64,000 bases of DNA from Muribaculum gordoncarteri (GCF_004803695.1 NZ_CP039393.1:2418001-2482000), one strand, 5' to 3'; counted from the stretch's first letter, positions 54,191 through 63,935 are shown. Notes: a model not told the origin generated them from the letters alone. Numbers and translations: made by a program.

Positions 54191-54892
54191 ATGACCGACC
54201 AATCAACACTCTATGTAATAACGGCCCGAGGCGGCAGCAAGGGCATTCCCCACAAAAACATCAAGCCGCTCGGAGGGAAACCGCTGATACTCTACTCGGT
54301 GGAAATAGCCCGACAGCTTGCCCCCGACAGCCTCATCGCCGTGTCGACCGACGACCCGGCCATAGCCGATGTAGTGCGCGGGGCCGGACTTGAAGTACCC
54401 TATATGCGCCCGGCCGAGCTTGCTACCGACACTGCAGGGTCGCGCGAGGTCATCATCGACATCATGGACTACTGGCGCGACACGCTCCACCGTCCATTCG
54501 ACAAAGTGGTGTTGCTCCAGCCCACATCGCCGTTCCGCACAGTCGACGATGTAAGAGGCTGCCTTGAGCTATACTCGCCCGATGTCGACATGGTGCTCTC
54601 GGTTATGGAAGCGTCGTGCAATCCCTACTACAACTGCTTTGAAACGGGCGACGACGGATGCCTCCACGTGTCAAAGGGCGACGGCCTCTACACCCGCCGC
54701 CAGGATGTCCCCAAGGCATGGGAGCAGAACGGCGCCGTCTACGTAATCAATCCCGAGAGCCTTCGCCGCTATCCGCTCGGCATGATGCCTAAGCGACTGC
54801 CATTTGTCATGCCACGCGAGCGAAGCATCGACCTCGATACACCTACCGACTGGCTGATTGCCGAATCAATGATAAACAACAACACGAAATGA
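54191..54892 (+). CDS. Acylneuraminate/legionaminate cytidylyltransferase-like protein (NeuA/LegF)
   Basis: 233 residues. The nucleotide-binding loop ARGGSKGIPHKNIKPLGGKP begins at residue 12, then VVLLQPTSPFRTVDD, and the closing IDLDTPTDWLIAE. These identify CMP-nonulosonate synthetases, which activate sialic acid-like sugars with CTP. The true substrate (Neu5Ac, legionaminic or another) is not decidable. The stop overlaps the PtmE-like start by four bases. Confidence 0.88.
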   Translation: MTDQSTLYVITARGGSKGIPHKNIKPLGGKPLILYSVEIARQLAPDSLIAVSTDDPAIADVVRGAGLEVPYMRPAELATDTAGSREVIIDIMDYWRDTLHRPFDKVVLLQPTSPFRTVDDVRGCLELYSPDVDMVLSVMEASCNPYYNCFETGDDGCLHVSKGDGLYTRRQDVPKAWEQNGAVYVINPESLRRYPLGMMPKRLPFVMPRERSIDLDTPTDWLIAESMINNNTK

Positions 54893-55944
54893 GCTACGAC
54901 GATCCACACATAATAAACGACGGCATAACGATACTTGACGCTCTCGACGCCCTCAACAAGCTGTCGGGCGAAGTCATGACACTCCTCGCCGTCGACGCCG
55001 AAGGCCGCATGACCGGCACTCTCACCGACGGTGACATACGCCGATGCCTGCTTCAAGGCTCGGGACTGCTCGACAAGGTGCGCAGCGTCATGCACCGAAA
55101 TTTCCGATACCTCCATTCGGGCGAAAGCAATGTCGCCGAGCTGCGCCGGTGCCGTCAGCTTGGGATATCGCTGCTGCCGGTGCTCGACGACAATGGATGC
55201 ATACAGCGCATAATCGACCTGACGCGCTGCCGGTCGGTGCTCCCCGTGTCGGCAATACTCATGGCCGGAGGCCGTGGCGAACGCCTGCGCCCGCTTACGC
55301 TCACCACGCCCAAGCCCCTGCTCAAGATAGGGTCGCGCCCGATTATCGACTACAATGTCGAGTCGCTCGCGGCTCACGGCATAACCGACATAACGGTCAC
55401 CACCAACTATCTGGCCGAGATGATTCACGAGCACTTCAGCGAGCCCCGTTACGGAGTGAACGTTAAATGCCTGCGCGAAACAGCTCCGTTGGGTACACTC
55501 GGTGCCGTGTCGCTCGTCGAGCGTGACGACAACGGAGTGACATTGGTGATGAACTCCGACCTCCTCACCACGATCTCCTATGAGGACATGTATCTGAAGC
55601 ACATCGAGGATAAGGCCGACATAACGGTTGCATCGGTGCCTTACATGGTCTCGGTGCCCTACGCCATACTGATGACCGACGGCAGTCATGTCAACTCAAT
55701 CGAGGAGAAGCCCACCTATACCTATCAGGCCAATGCGGGAATATACCTCATCAACAACCGTCTGCTCAACACCTTGAAGCCGGGAGAGCGCATCGACACA
55801 CCCGAGCTGATCGAACGCGCCATAGCCGACGGCCGACGGGTGAGCTTCTTCCCCATAAGCGGACTGTGGATGGACATAGGTTCACCGTCGGACTTCAAAC
55901 AGGCTCAGGAACTTATGCGTCATCACCACGACCTCACCCACTGA
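54889..55944 (+). CDS. CBS-domain sugar nucleotidyltransferase (PtmE-like)
   Basis: 351 residues. A CBS pair occupies about residues 1-118 ([26 protein letters not shown]), followed by a sugar-1-phosphate nucleotidyltransferase with [11 protein letters not shown] (127-137) and [15 protein letters not shown]. This fusion is the design of PtmE, which makes GDP-glucosamine at the start of the Campylobacter CMP-legionaminic acid route; a plain GDP-mannose or glucose-1-P enzyme is the alternative. It closes a coupled trio with the epimerase and the cytidylyltransferase. Confidence 0.85.
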   Translation: MSYDDPHIINDGITILDALDALNKLSGEVMTLLAVDAEGRMTGTLTDGDIRRCLLQGSGLLDKVRSVMHRNFRYLHSGESNVAELRRCRQLGISLLPVLDDNGCIQRIIDLTRCRSVLPVSAILMAGGRGERLRPLTLTTPKPLLKIGSRPIIDYNVESLAAHGITDITVTTNYLAEMIHEHFSEPRYGVNVKCLRETAPLGTLGAVSLVERDDNGVTLVMNSDLLTTISYEDMYLKHIEDKADITVASVPYMVSVPYAILMTDGSHVNSIEEKPTYTYQANAGIYLINNRLLNTLKPGERIDTPELIERAIADGRRVSFFPISGLWMDIGSPSDFKQAQELMRHHHDLTH

Positions 55945-55996
55945 ACCCTACCGGGAAATAAAACGTTTCATTTTTATCGACAAAACTCAAGCATTT

Positions 55997-57184
55997 ATGG
56001 CTGACAGCAATTTCATAGACTATGTAAAAATCCTGTGCCGCTCAGGCAAAGGCGGTGCCGGATCACGTCACTTCTACCGCGCCAAGTACATTCCCAAAGG
56101 CGGTCCCGACGGCGGCGACGGAGGTCGCGGAGGCCACATAATCCTGCGCGGCAATAAAAACATGTGGACACTCCTGCCGCTGAAGTATCAGCGTCACGTG
56201 TTTGCAGGCAACGGACAGAGCGGAACCGGCAACCGCAGTTCGGGCAAGGACGGCGAGGACAAGATTATCGAAGTTCCTTGCGGCACAGTGGTGTTCGACT
56301 CCGAAACCGGCGACTTCCTGTGTGAGGTGACTCAGGACGGCGAGGAGATAAAGCTTCTGCGCGGCGGTCGCGGAGGACTCGGTAACTGGCACTTCAAAAG
56401 CTCGACCAACCGCACTCCGCGTTACGCACAACCCGGCGAACCCGCAATCGAGAAATCGGTAATACTCGAATTGAAGCTGCTCGCCGATGTGGGTCTTGTA
56501 GGATTCCCAAATGCGGGAAAATCGACACTGCTTTCAGCCATCTCGGCGGCCCGCCCCAAGATTGCCGACTACCCCTTCACCACAATGGAGCCGCAGCTGG
56601 GCATAGTGAGCTACCGCGACAACCGCTCGTTTGTAATGGCCGACATCCCCGGTATAATCGAGGGTGCGAGCGAAGGCAAGGGCCTCGGACTTCGATTCCT
56701 GCGTCACATCGAGCGTAACGCAGTGCTGCTGTTCATGGTTCCGGCCGATGCCAACGACATCCGCAACGAGTATGAGATTCTGCTCAACGAACTTGCCCGA
56801 TTCAATCCCGAGCTGATGGACAAGCAGCGTGTGCTCGCCATAAGCAAGAGCGACCTGCTCGATGAAGAGCTCATGGCCGAAATCGAGAAGGAGCTGCCCG
56901 ACGACCTGCCCCATGTGTTCATCTCGGCGGTGTCGGGTATGGGACTCACGGCCCTGAAGGACATCCTGTGGCGCGCCATAACCGACGAAGCCAACCGCGC
57001 CGAGCCCATGACCATAACCCATCGACGCCTCGACGGTCATCACCGTGTGCGCGAAGAGGACGAATTCATATTCGAGAACGCGCCGGCTCCCGAACCCGAC
57101 GAGGATATGCTCGATGACGAAGAGTGGGACGACGAATGGGACGACAACTGGGAGGACTATGACAGCGAAGAGCCCCAATCCTGA
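55997..57184 (+). CDS. obgE: Obg-family GTPase
   Basis: 395 residues, ribosome-associated GTPase acting in 50S assembly and stress signalling. The glycine-rich Obg fold (about 1-160) includes [15 protein letters not shown]; the G domain starts with GFPNAGKST (169-177), then [22 protein letters not shown] (G3) and SKSDLL (G4). The C-terminus carries a strongly acidic tail [20 protein letters not shown]. Its last 26 bases overlap the next gene. Confidence 0.96.
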   Translation: MADSNFIDYVKILCRSGKGGAGSRHFYRAKYIPKGGPDGGDGGRGGHIILRGNKNMWTLLPLKYQRHVFAGNGQSGTGNRSSGKDGEDKIIEVPCGTVVFDSETGDFLCEVTQDGEEIKLLRGGRGGLGNWHFKSSTNRTPRYAQPGEPAIEKSVILELKLLADVGLVGFPNAGKSTLLSAISAARPKIADYPFTTMEPQLGIVSYRDNRSFVMADIPGIIEGASEGKGLGLRFLRHIERNAVLLFMVPADANDIRNEYEILLNELARFNPELMDKQRVLAISKSDLLDEELMAEIEKELPDDLPHVFISAVSGMGLTALKDILWRAITDEANRAEPMTITHRRLDGHHRVREEDEFIFENAPAPEPDEDMLDDEEWDDEWDDNWEDYDSEEPQS

Positions 57185-57923
57185 TTGGCTTAACACGATA
57201 GAGCTGTGTGACGGCGTAAAGGCGTGGTACACCTCACGTGGCGACAATGCCGACCCCGACGACGCATACTCTCACTTCAATATATGTCACTACACAGGCG
57301 ACAGCGAGGCTCACATCGCCTCCTGTCGCCATGCTTTATGCAATGCCGTGGGTATAGAGCCGGAACGGCTCATCGTCCCGCGACAGACCCACTCAATCAA
57401 CTGCGTCACCATCGACCGCCTGCCCGTCGACAACGACATGCTCCAGGGCGTGGACGCACTTGTGACATCGCTCGACAACACGGCAATAGGCATCTCCACA
57501 GCCGATTGCGTGCCTGTGCTTATGGCCGACCCCGTAAACTGCATAATAGCGGCGGCACATGCCGGATGGCGCGGAGCCATAGGCGGCATTGCCAACGTAA
57601 CGCTGTCGCAAATGCTTGCCAAGGGCGCCGACATTTCATGCATCCATGTAGCAATGGGCCCGTGTATATGCAGCCGCTGCTTCGAGGTGGGCGATGAAGT
57701 GGCGTCGCAATTCCCAGCAAGCTGCGTCACCCGCAACCCTGTGACCGGCAAGCCACATGTCGACCTCGCGGCCTATCTGCGACAGTCACTTATCGAAGCC
57801 GGCATAAAAGAGGAGAACATAACAATGCCGCCGGGCTGCACACGCTGCAACCCCTCGCAGCTCTTCTCGGCACGCGTGCTCGGCATCAACTCCGGCCGCA
57901 TATTCACCTTCATCATGCAATAA
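57159..57923 (+). CDS. pgeF: Peptidoglycan editing factor PgeF (laccase-domain protein)
   Basis: 254 residues from ATG 57159, inside the acidic 3' end of obgE in another frame (26-base overlap). Family signatures: [41 protein letters not shown], and [16 protein letters not shown] with the Cys/His metal site. Homologues remove wrongly incorporated L-serine from peptidoglycan precursors, and some show purine nucleosidase or adenosine deaminase activity. It is coupled to obgE. Confidence 0.92.
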   Translation: MTAKSPNPDWLNTIELCDGVKAWYTSRGDNADPDDAYSHFNICHYTGDSEAHIASCRHALCNAVGIEPERLIVPRQTHSINCVTIDRLPVDNDMLQGVDALVTSLDNTAIGISTADCVPVLMADPVNCIIAAAHAGWRGAIGGIANVTLSQMLAKGADISCIHVAMGPCICSRCFEVGDEVASQFPASCVTRNPVTGKPHVDLAAYLRQSLIEAGIKEENITMPPGCTRCNPSQLFSARVLGINSGRIFTFIMQ

Positions 57924-58005
57924 CCCCTCCCCCGCTTGAAAAACATTTAAAGAGAACTTTTGCCAAATATCTTCAGCATAATCGTAAAGTATCAAAACAA
58001 ATTAT

Positions 58006-58013
58006 TAGCTTTG
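58006..58013 (+). promoter_or_regulatory. -7 box upstream of the AlbA_2 gene
   Basis: TAGCTTTG, giving a leader of about 150 bases. The -33 region is AT-rich without a clear TTG. Confidence 0.4.
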
Positions 58014-58173
58014 CATTATACATCAACGCATTGTGATTAATCAGCACTATAACATTGCTTGTATGTAAATACAAAAAATCAACAAGATAAAAGTTGAGTT
58101 AGTTAAGAATAGCTGAGCCGATGTTCAAATCCGACCCACTCAGTTGGAAACTTTAAAATAATAAATTAACACT

Positions 58174-59691
58174 ATGACAATCGATGATATAAAGACATTG
58201 ATTGCTTCCGATGAGTCGCGGACTTTGGAGCTTAAGAAGAGTACCGGGGAATTGAAAGACGGTATGCACTCGGCATGCGCATTTCTCAACACTGATGGAG
58301 GTTGGCTAATATTTGGCGTGACACCTAAATCGTTGAAAATAGTCGGTCAAAAAGTAACGGACAATACACTTCGTGAAATTGCCCAAGCCCTTTCCGGATT
58401 GGAACCGGATGTAGATGTCCGCGTTGAGTATATCGATATGCCCGACCATAACGAAAACAAGATTATAGCAATGCACTTTGACGGTTGGGTATGGGGTGAG
58501 CGTCCGCATACATTTCACGGATGTCCGTATTATAAGGTCGAGAGCACAACTAAGGTTATGCCACATGAAATGTATGATGAGCGTATCAGAGCACATCAAC
58601 CCCAAATGTACGCATGGGAACGCCAGATAGCAGAAGGTGTCACACTTTCCGATTTGAACGAGAAGCACATAAGAGGTTGTGTCCGTCTTGGGGTCGAAGG
58701 AGGGAGGATTCCGACAAGCGCAATAAGCACTCCAATTGATGACATATTGGCAAAATGGAAACTGCTGAAGAACGGGATTCCTACCAATGGAGCAGTAATG
58801 CTGTTCTCCGACAATATTGACGAGTATCCACAATTCAGGCTTAGAATGGCCCGCTTCATGGGAACTGACAAGAATGAGTTTGTTGATAACCAACGAGCTG
58901 AAGGAAATTTCTTTGACCTGCTTGACGCCGGAATGGCTTTCTTTTTCAAACACTTGAATCTCAGCGGCAAAATCACTAACCATAGCCTACAACGCGAGGA
59001 ACGGCTTGAGATTCCGTATCATGCTTTGCGAGAGGCTCTGATTAACAGTTTGTGCCACCGTCAATGGGAAAAATATAACTTGACCGGTAGCATCGCTATC
59101 TATGATGACCGTATAGAGATAGCCAATCCTGGCATATTCCCCGCACAAATTTCACCTGAATCAATCAAAGAACCACATGAGTCCTATCCTTATAATCTGA
59201 AGATTGCTGAGGCTCTTTATAAATCAACCTATCTGGAGAGCTGGGGTTCCGGAGCAAAACGCATCATTGATGCTTGTCGTGAACAAGGAATTGAAGAACC
59301 ATTTTGGAGATGGGACGGAGGCTTCGTAACAGTCACATTCAAACGCCCAAGCAAGGATTCCAATAGAATTCCGACTGAAAATAACATTAAAGAAAACGAC
59401 AAAGAAAACAACATACAATTTACTTATTCAGACAAAGAAATACGACAAAGAAATCTTTCAGAAATTCAACTACACATCTTAGGACTAATCAATGGGCAGC
59501 CTTCTATAACATTTAACGAGCTGTCTATCAAGCTTGAGATGTCCATATCAGCGTTACGCAACCAACGTCGTCAAATGGAAAAGAAAGGCGTGTTTCTTTG
59601 CCGTAAAGGAGCGACAAAGAAAGGGATTTGGGAAATAATTCTTAAACAACCTACACATTTTGACCATCACATTGACGATAGTTTGGATTGA
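58174..59691 (+). CDS. Schlafen AlbA_2 / GHKL ATPase-like putative regulator
   Basis: 505 residues. The AlbA_2 domain spans about 10-130 (ESRTLELKK at 14-22, FLNTDGGWLIFGV). A helical middle follows, then an ATPase-like segment around 275-320 (ALREALINSLCHRQW, DDRIEIANPG) of the HATPase_c_4 type. A C-terminal winged helix lies at about 424-490 (LSEIQLHILGLINGQPSITF). Such proteins are called transcriptional regulators or nucleic-acid-binding ATPases; function is unproven. Base composition is clearly AT-richer than the neighbours and codon choice differs, indicating recent transfer. No integrase or repeats flank it. Confidence 0.82.
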   Translation: MTIDDIKTLIASDESRTLELKKSTGELKDGMHSACAFLNTDGGWLIFGVTPKSLKIVGQKVTDNTLREIAQALSGLEPDVDVRVEYIDMPDHNENKIIAMHFDGWVWGERPHTFHGCPYYKVESTTKVMPHEMYDERIRAHQPQMYAWERQIAEGVTLSDLNEKHIRGCVRLGVEGGRIPTSAISTPIDDILAKWKLLKNGIPTNGAVMLFSDNIDEYPQFRLRMARFMGTDKNEFVDNQRAEGNFFDLLDAGMAFFFKHLNLSGKITNHSLQREERLEIPYHALREALINSLCHRQWEKYNLTGSIAIYDDRIEIANPGIFPAQISPESIKEPHESYPYNLKIAEALYKSTYLESWGSGAKRIIDACREQGIEEPFWRWDGGFVTVTFKRPSKDSNRIPTENNIKENDKENNIQFTYSDKEIRQRNLSEIQLHILGLINGQPSITFNELSIKLEMSISALRNQRRQMEKKGVFLCRKGATKKGIWEIILKQPTHFDHHIDDSLD

Positions 59692-59914
59692 CAGACCCAT
59701 GTATATGTAATTCGTAGCTACAACAATAATTCCTAAGGATAAATTCAAATTGCTACAAATATTTAATAGACATGAGTTTCCCATATAATAGAATTACAAT
59801 GATTTATGTAGCAAATTACATGATTTGCTTCCTGATGAAGAGTTGAAAAATTTTTACTTTTAGGGAACTATACCGAGAACGATGCGTCTAACGGGATAAA
59901 CAACCCAATCAACG

Positions 59915-60409
59915 ATGCAAAACAACGACGCTAAAGAGCAATCATTCATCCGGCTTATAAAGGAGTACGGGCCTACGATAACCAAAGTATGCTACTTCTA
60001 CGCCGTGGACTCCGACGATCTCAACGACCTGAGGCAGGAGGTTATGATTAACCTTTGGCGCGGATTTGACCGCTATCGCGGCGAGGCGTCGCCGTCGACA
60101 TGGATTTATCGTGTGAGCCTCAACAGCTGCGTGAGTTACTTCCGCAAGCACAAGAGGCATCAGAGCGAATACACCTCCATCGACTCCATTCCTGAAATTC
60201 ACGATTCAGGCAGCGAAAAGCCCGACCGAATGCGCGAGATGTATAACCTTATCAACCGCCTCGACCGAGTGGAAAAGGCTCTTATACTGCTGTGGCTGAG
60301 CGACCACAAGTATGACGACATAGCCGACATCATGGGTATTCCGCGCAACACCGTGGCCTCGCGATTGCATCGTATCAAGGAGAAACTGGTAAAATACTCC
60401 AATGAATAA
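59915..60409 (+). CDS. ECF-type RNA polymerase sigma factor
   Basis: 164 residues. Region 2 is visible as DLNDLRQEVMINLWRGFDRYRGEASPSTW and region 4 as DRVEKALILLWLSDHKYDDIADIMGIPRNTVASRLHR, with a short linker; no sigma 1.1 or 3 regions, as in ECF factors. The start at 59915 is preceded by 223 bases in which no consensus promoter is seen; such factors often drive their own promoter. The next gene begins 18 bases later and is its presumed partner. Confidence 0.92.
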   Translation: MQNNDAKEQSFIRLIKEYGPTITKVCYFYAVDSDDLNDLRQEVMINLWRGFDRYRGEASPSTWIYRVSLNSCVSYFRKHKRHQSEYTSIDSIPEIHDSGSEKPDRMREMYNLINRLDRVEKALILLWLSDHKYDDIADIMGIPRNTVASRLHRIKEKLVKYSNE

Positions 60410-60427
60410 CTATTAAATATTCACAAT

Positions 60428-60976
60428 ATGGATCCCGAAGAAATGAAACAACAATGGAACGACCTCAACAAGCGCATTGAAGCTCTTGAGGATGCCAATT
60501 CATGGCAAATCGACCGGATGCGTCTTTCAAAACTGAAAACAGCCCAGGATCGGCTCGTATCGACCTATCAACGATTCTCCATAATCGCTCCGTTAATGGT
60601 GCTCCTATCATTAATGTGGATCGAAAACCGCTTTATAGGTCCTACAATCGCCTGTTATTTCATGGTGTTTTTTGCAATTGCAGGATTTATGGATCTCTAC
60701 CTGTGGAAATCATTGAAACGGCTCGACTTCAACACAATGGGCGTTGAAACCATTGCCGAGCAGGCTCGATTCTATCGCAAGCGTCACCATCTGTTTCAGG
60801 TGATACTGATTATAATTGCCATTCCTCTATTGACAATGCTTATAATCCACAACATAAACGACAAATACATGCTTGCCGGATGTCTGTGCGGATTGATTAT
60901 AGGAGTTTTAGTAGGATTAAACGCCTACTACCGCATCATGAACGACTACCGGGAGTTGATATCGTCCTACCGTTGA
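60428..60976 (+). CDS. Four-helix membrane protein, presumed partner of the ECF sigma factor
   Basis: 182 residues. A charged, probably coiled N-terminal segment (about 1-48, MKQQWNDLNKRIEALED) precedes four hydrophobic helices at about 50-66, 71-92, 122-141 and 147-168. A polar loop of about 30 residues joins helices two and three. There is no recognisable zinc anti-sigma or FecR domain. Its position right after the sigma gene suggests an anti-sigma or sensor role, with the N-terminal segment in the cytosol; this is inference only. A terminator closes the pair. Confidence 0.75.
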   Translation: MDPEEMKQQWNDLNKRIEALEDANSWQIDRMRLSKLKTAQDRLVSTYQRFSIIAPLMVLLSLMWIENRFIGPTIACYFMVFFAIAGFMDLYLWKSLKRLDFNTMGVETIAEQARFYRKRHHLFQVILIIIAIPLLTMLIIHNINDKYMLAGCLCGLIIGVLVGLNAYYRIMNDYRELISSYR

Positions 60977-60995
60977 CCGCTGTGACAATAACAGA

Positions 60996-61034
60996 GGGGA
61001 GAAGCTTCACATGAAAAAAAGCTTCTCCCCTTTT
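60996..61034 (+). terminator. Terminator after the sigma/membrane protein pair
   Basis: A perfect 12-bp stem (60996-61007 with 61019-61030) is followed by TTTT. The convergent ispG gene ends at 61063. Confidence 0.85.
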
Positions 61035-61062
61035 GTTATGAATATAAGCTCTTAAACGCTAA

Positions 61063-62724
61063 TCAGGGATCTACCCAGTCGCCACACTCCTTGATGAGAG
61101 CAATAAGATGGGGAATAGCCTCGGCCTGAGGAATGTTCTTCTCGACACACTCCTTGCCTTTATAGAGGCTTATGTGACCTGCTGCGGCACCTACATATCC
61201 GTAATCGGCGTCGGCCATCTCGCCCGGGCCGTTCACTATACAGCCCATCACGCCTATTTTCAATCCTTTAAGATGTGATGTAGCCTCACGCACAGCCTTC
61301 AATGTCGACTGCAGGTCAAATAGCGTGCGTCCACATCCAGGACAGGCTATGTACTCGGTGCGGCTTATGCGCAATCGCGTAGCCTGCAATATGCCGAGCG
61401 ACAAGCGCATTACAGCGTCATCATCAAGGCTTGCAGCCTTAAGCCACATGCCGTCACGCAATCCGTTGAGCAACAATGCCCCGAAATCGGCGGCAGCCAT
61501 CAAAGCCACATCCTCATAACCGGCATTACCGTAATCAATCATCGGTATTACAGGATTGCGGAATCCCTTGCGGGTCATGGCATGGGCCATAGCCTCTATC
61601 GAGCCGGTAACATTAACGTGTGACGATGTAATCACCACCACCTTGTCGGGATTGGCAGCGAGCAACTCCACATAGTCGTCGACAGGCCTTGAAGCATCAA
61701 TCAACAGATAGTCGTCAAGCACGCGCTCACCCTTGGCTATCACCACGGGAGGACGGTTGCCGCCTATGCCGTCAATCTCTACACTCTCGCGTCGTTGCGG
61801 TGCAATGCGGTCATATCCGTCGGCCGGAACTCCGTCTATCTCGGGAGAGCCTTCGCGACGGCCTATATATTCCACGAGAGCGGCTGCCACAGGCACCTCG
61901 TTTTCGGGGTCCTCACTTAGCGACACGCGTATCGTATCACCAATTCCGTCGGCAAGCAGAGTACCTATACCTACGGCGCTCTTTACCCTGCCGTCCTCGC
62001 CGTCACCGGCTTCGGTGACTCCGAGATGAAGCGGAAAATCCATGCCCTCGGCATCCATGGCCTTTACAAGACGACGCACGGTTTCCACCATCACCACCAC
62101 GTTGCTTGCCTTGATGGAGATTACGATGTCGAGGAAGTCACGCTTCACGGCTATGCGCAGAAACTCCATCGCGCTCTCCACCATGCCGGCCGGAGTGTCG
62201 CCGTAACGGCTCATTATGCGGTCGCTGAGCGAGCCGTGGTTTACACCGATTCTCACTGCGGTGCCGTGAGCCTTGCAAAGTTCAAAGAACGGAGTGACGG
62301 CACGATCGATTTTTTCAATCTCGGCGGCATACTCCTCATCGGTATAGCTGAGCTTGCGGAATGTGCGGCCCGGATCCACGAAGTTACCGGGATTAATGCG
62401 CACCTTGTCGGTCACCTCGGCGGCGGCAAAGGCAGCCTTGGGATTGAAGTGAATGTCGGCGACAAGGGGCACGTTGCAGCCCTGCTCACGAAGAGCCGAG
62501 CGTATCACGCCGATGTTCTCGGCTTCGCGCACTCCCTGGGCCGTAAGCCTCACATAATCGGCTCCGGCATCGGCGATTCGGCGGCACTGCGCAACCGAAG
62601 CCTCGGTGTCGACGGTCGATGTGTTGGTCATCGACTGCAGGCGTATGGGGTTGTCGCCTCCTAACGGCACACCGCCTACATTGACCGCCCTTGACCGGCG
62701 GCGCATATAATTGAAGCGAAACAC
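61063..62724 (-). CDS. ispG: 4-hydroxy-3-methylbut-2-enyl-diphosphate synthase, long form
   Basis: About 553 residues, the penultimate enzyme of the MEP isoprenoid pathway. The N-terminal TIM barrel carries VPLGGDNPIRLQSMTNTSTVD and GADYVRLTAQGVREAEN. The C-terminal [4Fe-4S] domain has CPGCGRTLFDL and MGCIVNGPGEMADADYGYVG. A domain of about 150 residues is inserted between them, as in plants and Bacteroidota but not in E. coli (372). The start is uncertain: GTG 62724 gives MFRFNYMRRRS, keeping the FNY seen in relatives; ATG 62706 is the alternative. Starts farther upstream would overlap purE. Confidence 0.93.
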   Translation of the reverse strand: MFRFNYMRRRSRAVNVGGVPLGGDNPIRLQSMTNTSTVDTEASVAQCRRIADAGADYVRLTAQGVREAENIGVIRSALREQGCNVPLVADIHFNPKAAFAAAEVTDKVRINPGNFVDPGRTFRKLSYTDEEYAAEIEKIDRAVTPFFELCKAHGTAVRIGVNHGSLSDRIMSRYGDTPAGMVESAMEFLRIAVKRDFLDIVISIKASNVVVMVETVRRLVKAMDAEGMDFPLHLGVTEAGDGEDGRVKSAVGIGTLLADGIGDTIRVSLSEDPENEVPVAAALVEYIGRREGSPEIDGVPADGYDRIAPQRRESVEIDGIGGNRPPVVIAKGERVLDDYLLIDASRPVDDYVELLAANPDKVVVITSSHVNVTGSIEAMAHAMTRKGFRNPVIPMIDYGNAGYEDVALMAAADFGALLLNGLRDGMWLKAASLDDDAVMRLSLGILQATRLRISRTEYIACPGCGRTLFDLQSTLKAVREATSHLKGLKIGVMGCIVNGPGEMADADYGYVGAAAGHISLYKGKECVEKNIPQAEAIPHLIALIKECGDWVDP

Positions 62725-62746
62725 AGAAATGGGTGTTAAGTTACAG

Positions 62747-63253
62747 TTAGTTGGTTTTGAATTTATACTTGATTTCGGCGAGCTCGGCATTGGCCTTCAC
62801 GATTTTGTTGGCAAGGCCCTTCTTGAACTCGGCAAAACGTGCTGCGATGCGCTCGTCGCTCAATGCAAGCATCTCGACAGCAAGCAGTGCGGCATTGTAT
62901 CCGCCGTTTATGCCTACTGTGGCAACGGGAATGCCCGGAGGCATCTGCACGATTGAGAGCAGAGCGTCGATGCCGTCGAGCGTCGATGCGATAGGCACGC
63001 CTATTACGGGCAACGTAGTGTTGGCGGCAATAACGCCCGGAAGAGCGGCAGCCATTCCGGCAGCGGCGATAATCACCTTCAGCCCGCGTGACGCGGCCTC
63101 GGTTGCAAATCGCTCGACTTCGGCAGGCGTGCGGTGAGCCGACAATGCGTTTATTTCAAACGGAATCTCAAAATCATCAAGCAGCTGTGCGGCCTTGCCC
63201 ATTACAGGCATGTCGGAAGTGCTACCCATGATGATGCTAACGATTGGTTTCAT
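62747..63253 (-). CDS. purE: N5-carboxyaminoimidazole ribonucleotide mutase
   Basis: 168 residues, class I PurE, which converts N5-CAIR to CAIR in purine synthesis. Signature segments: IIMGSTSDMPVM at the start, SAHRTP, and AAAGMAAALPGVIAANT. purK is not adjacent. It lies upstream of ispG with a gap of about 20 bases and downstream of the PAP2-like gene, so the three may share a transcript. Confidence 0.95.
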   Translation of the reverse strand: MKPIVSIIMGSTSDMPVMGKAAQLLDDFEIPFEINALSAHRTPAEVERFATEAASRGLKVIIAAAGMAAALPGVIAANTTLPVIGVPIASTLDGIDALLSIVQMPPGIPVATVGINGGYNAALLAVEMLALSDERIAARFAEFKKGLANKIVKANAELAEIKYKFKTN

Positions 63254-63289
63254 AATTTTTTATTGTCAAGTGATGAATTACATTCATTG

Positions 63290-63889
63290 TCAAGTGAGCA
63301 GGAACACCCAGAAGAAGCCGTTGGCGACTCCTGCGATTACCTGCCAGAAGGTGTGACAGTTAAGCACTATTCTCGCCGAGCCCAGTATGCCGGTGAGCAG
63401 TATCGTAATCGATATAAGAGGCCAGATGTCGATTACGTTCAATCCGTCGACAAGGATGCGGAACATCAATGCAAGCAATCCGCCCATGGCGGCTCCGTGA
63501 GCACTGATTTTCCACCAGATGTTTATGAAGCATGACACAAACGCGGCTGCAGCACCGCCCACCATGAACATTACAAGCCACATGGGCGCATGAGCGCGAT
63601 ACATATACAATCCGCACCCCAGATAGCAAAGCGCAGTCACCACATAGGGTATGTAACGTTCTTTCTGCTGGTTAAGTCCGGGAGCCGAAATGACCTTGAA
63701 CTTGTAGAGCAGCAGTATGGCCACCACGGGTATGGCACAGGTTATGACCCATGTCATCGCCACCACACCCCACCGGGCATCAACGGGCAGGAAACTCAGC
63801 AGAGTCACCCACAATGCCACAAACACCGCATAAGTGGGAATAAGCACCGGACTTAATATCCAAGAGAAAATATGTGCTATCTTGTTCAT
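63290..63889 (-). CDS. PAP2-like integral membrane protein
   Basis: 199 residues from ATG 63889. Five to six hydrophobic helices. Toward the C-terminus, ISAHGAAMGG and SARIVLNCHTFWQVIAG resemble the last two phosphatase motifs of the PAP2 superfamily (S-x-H-G and R-x5-H). The first motif (KxxxxxxRP) is not clear, so phosphatase activity on lipid diphosphates is likely but not certain. It lies 36 bases upstream of purE. Confidence 0.75.
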   Translation of the reverse strand: MNKIAHIFSWILSPVLIPTYAVFVALWVTLLSFLPVDARWGVVAMTWVITCAIPVVAILLLYKFKVISAPGLNQQKERYIPYVVTALCYLGCGLYMYRAHAPMWLVMFMVGGAAAAFVSCFINIWWKISAHGAAMGGLLALMFRILVDGLNVIDIWPLISITILLTGILGSARIVLNCHTFWQVIAGVANGFFWVFLLT

Positions 63890-63935
63890 AAACAATATTC
63901 TTTATTAATGTTTAACGCCTCTTAGTTTTAATTGT

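Noticed and set aside
58174-59691. Part of a multi-gene phage defence island
   Set aside because: The neighbours are obgE-pgeF and a sigma factor pair; there are no nuclease, integrase or further accessory genes.
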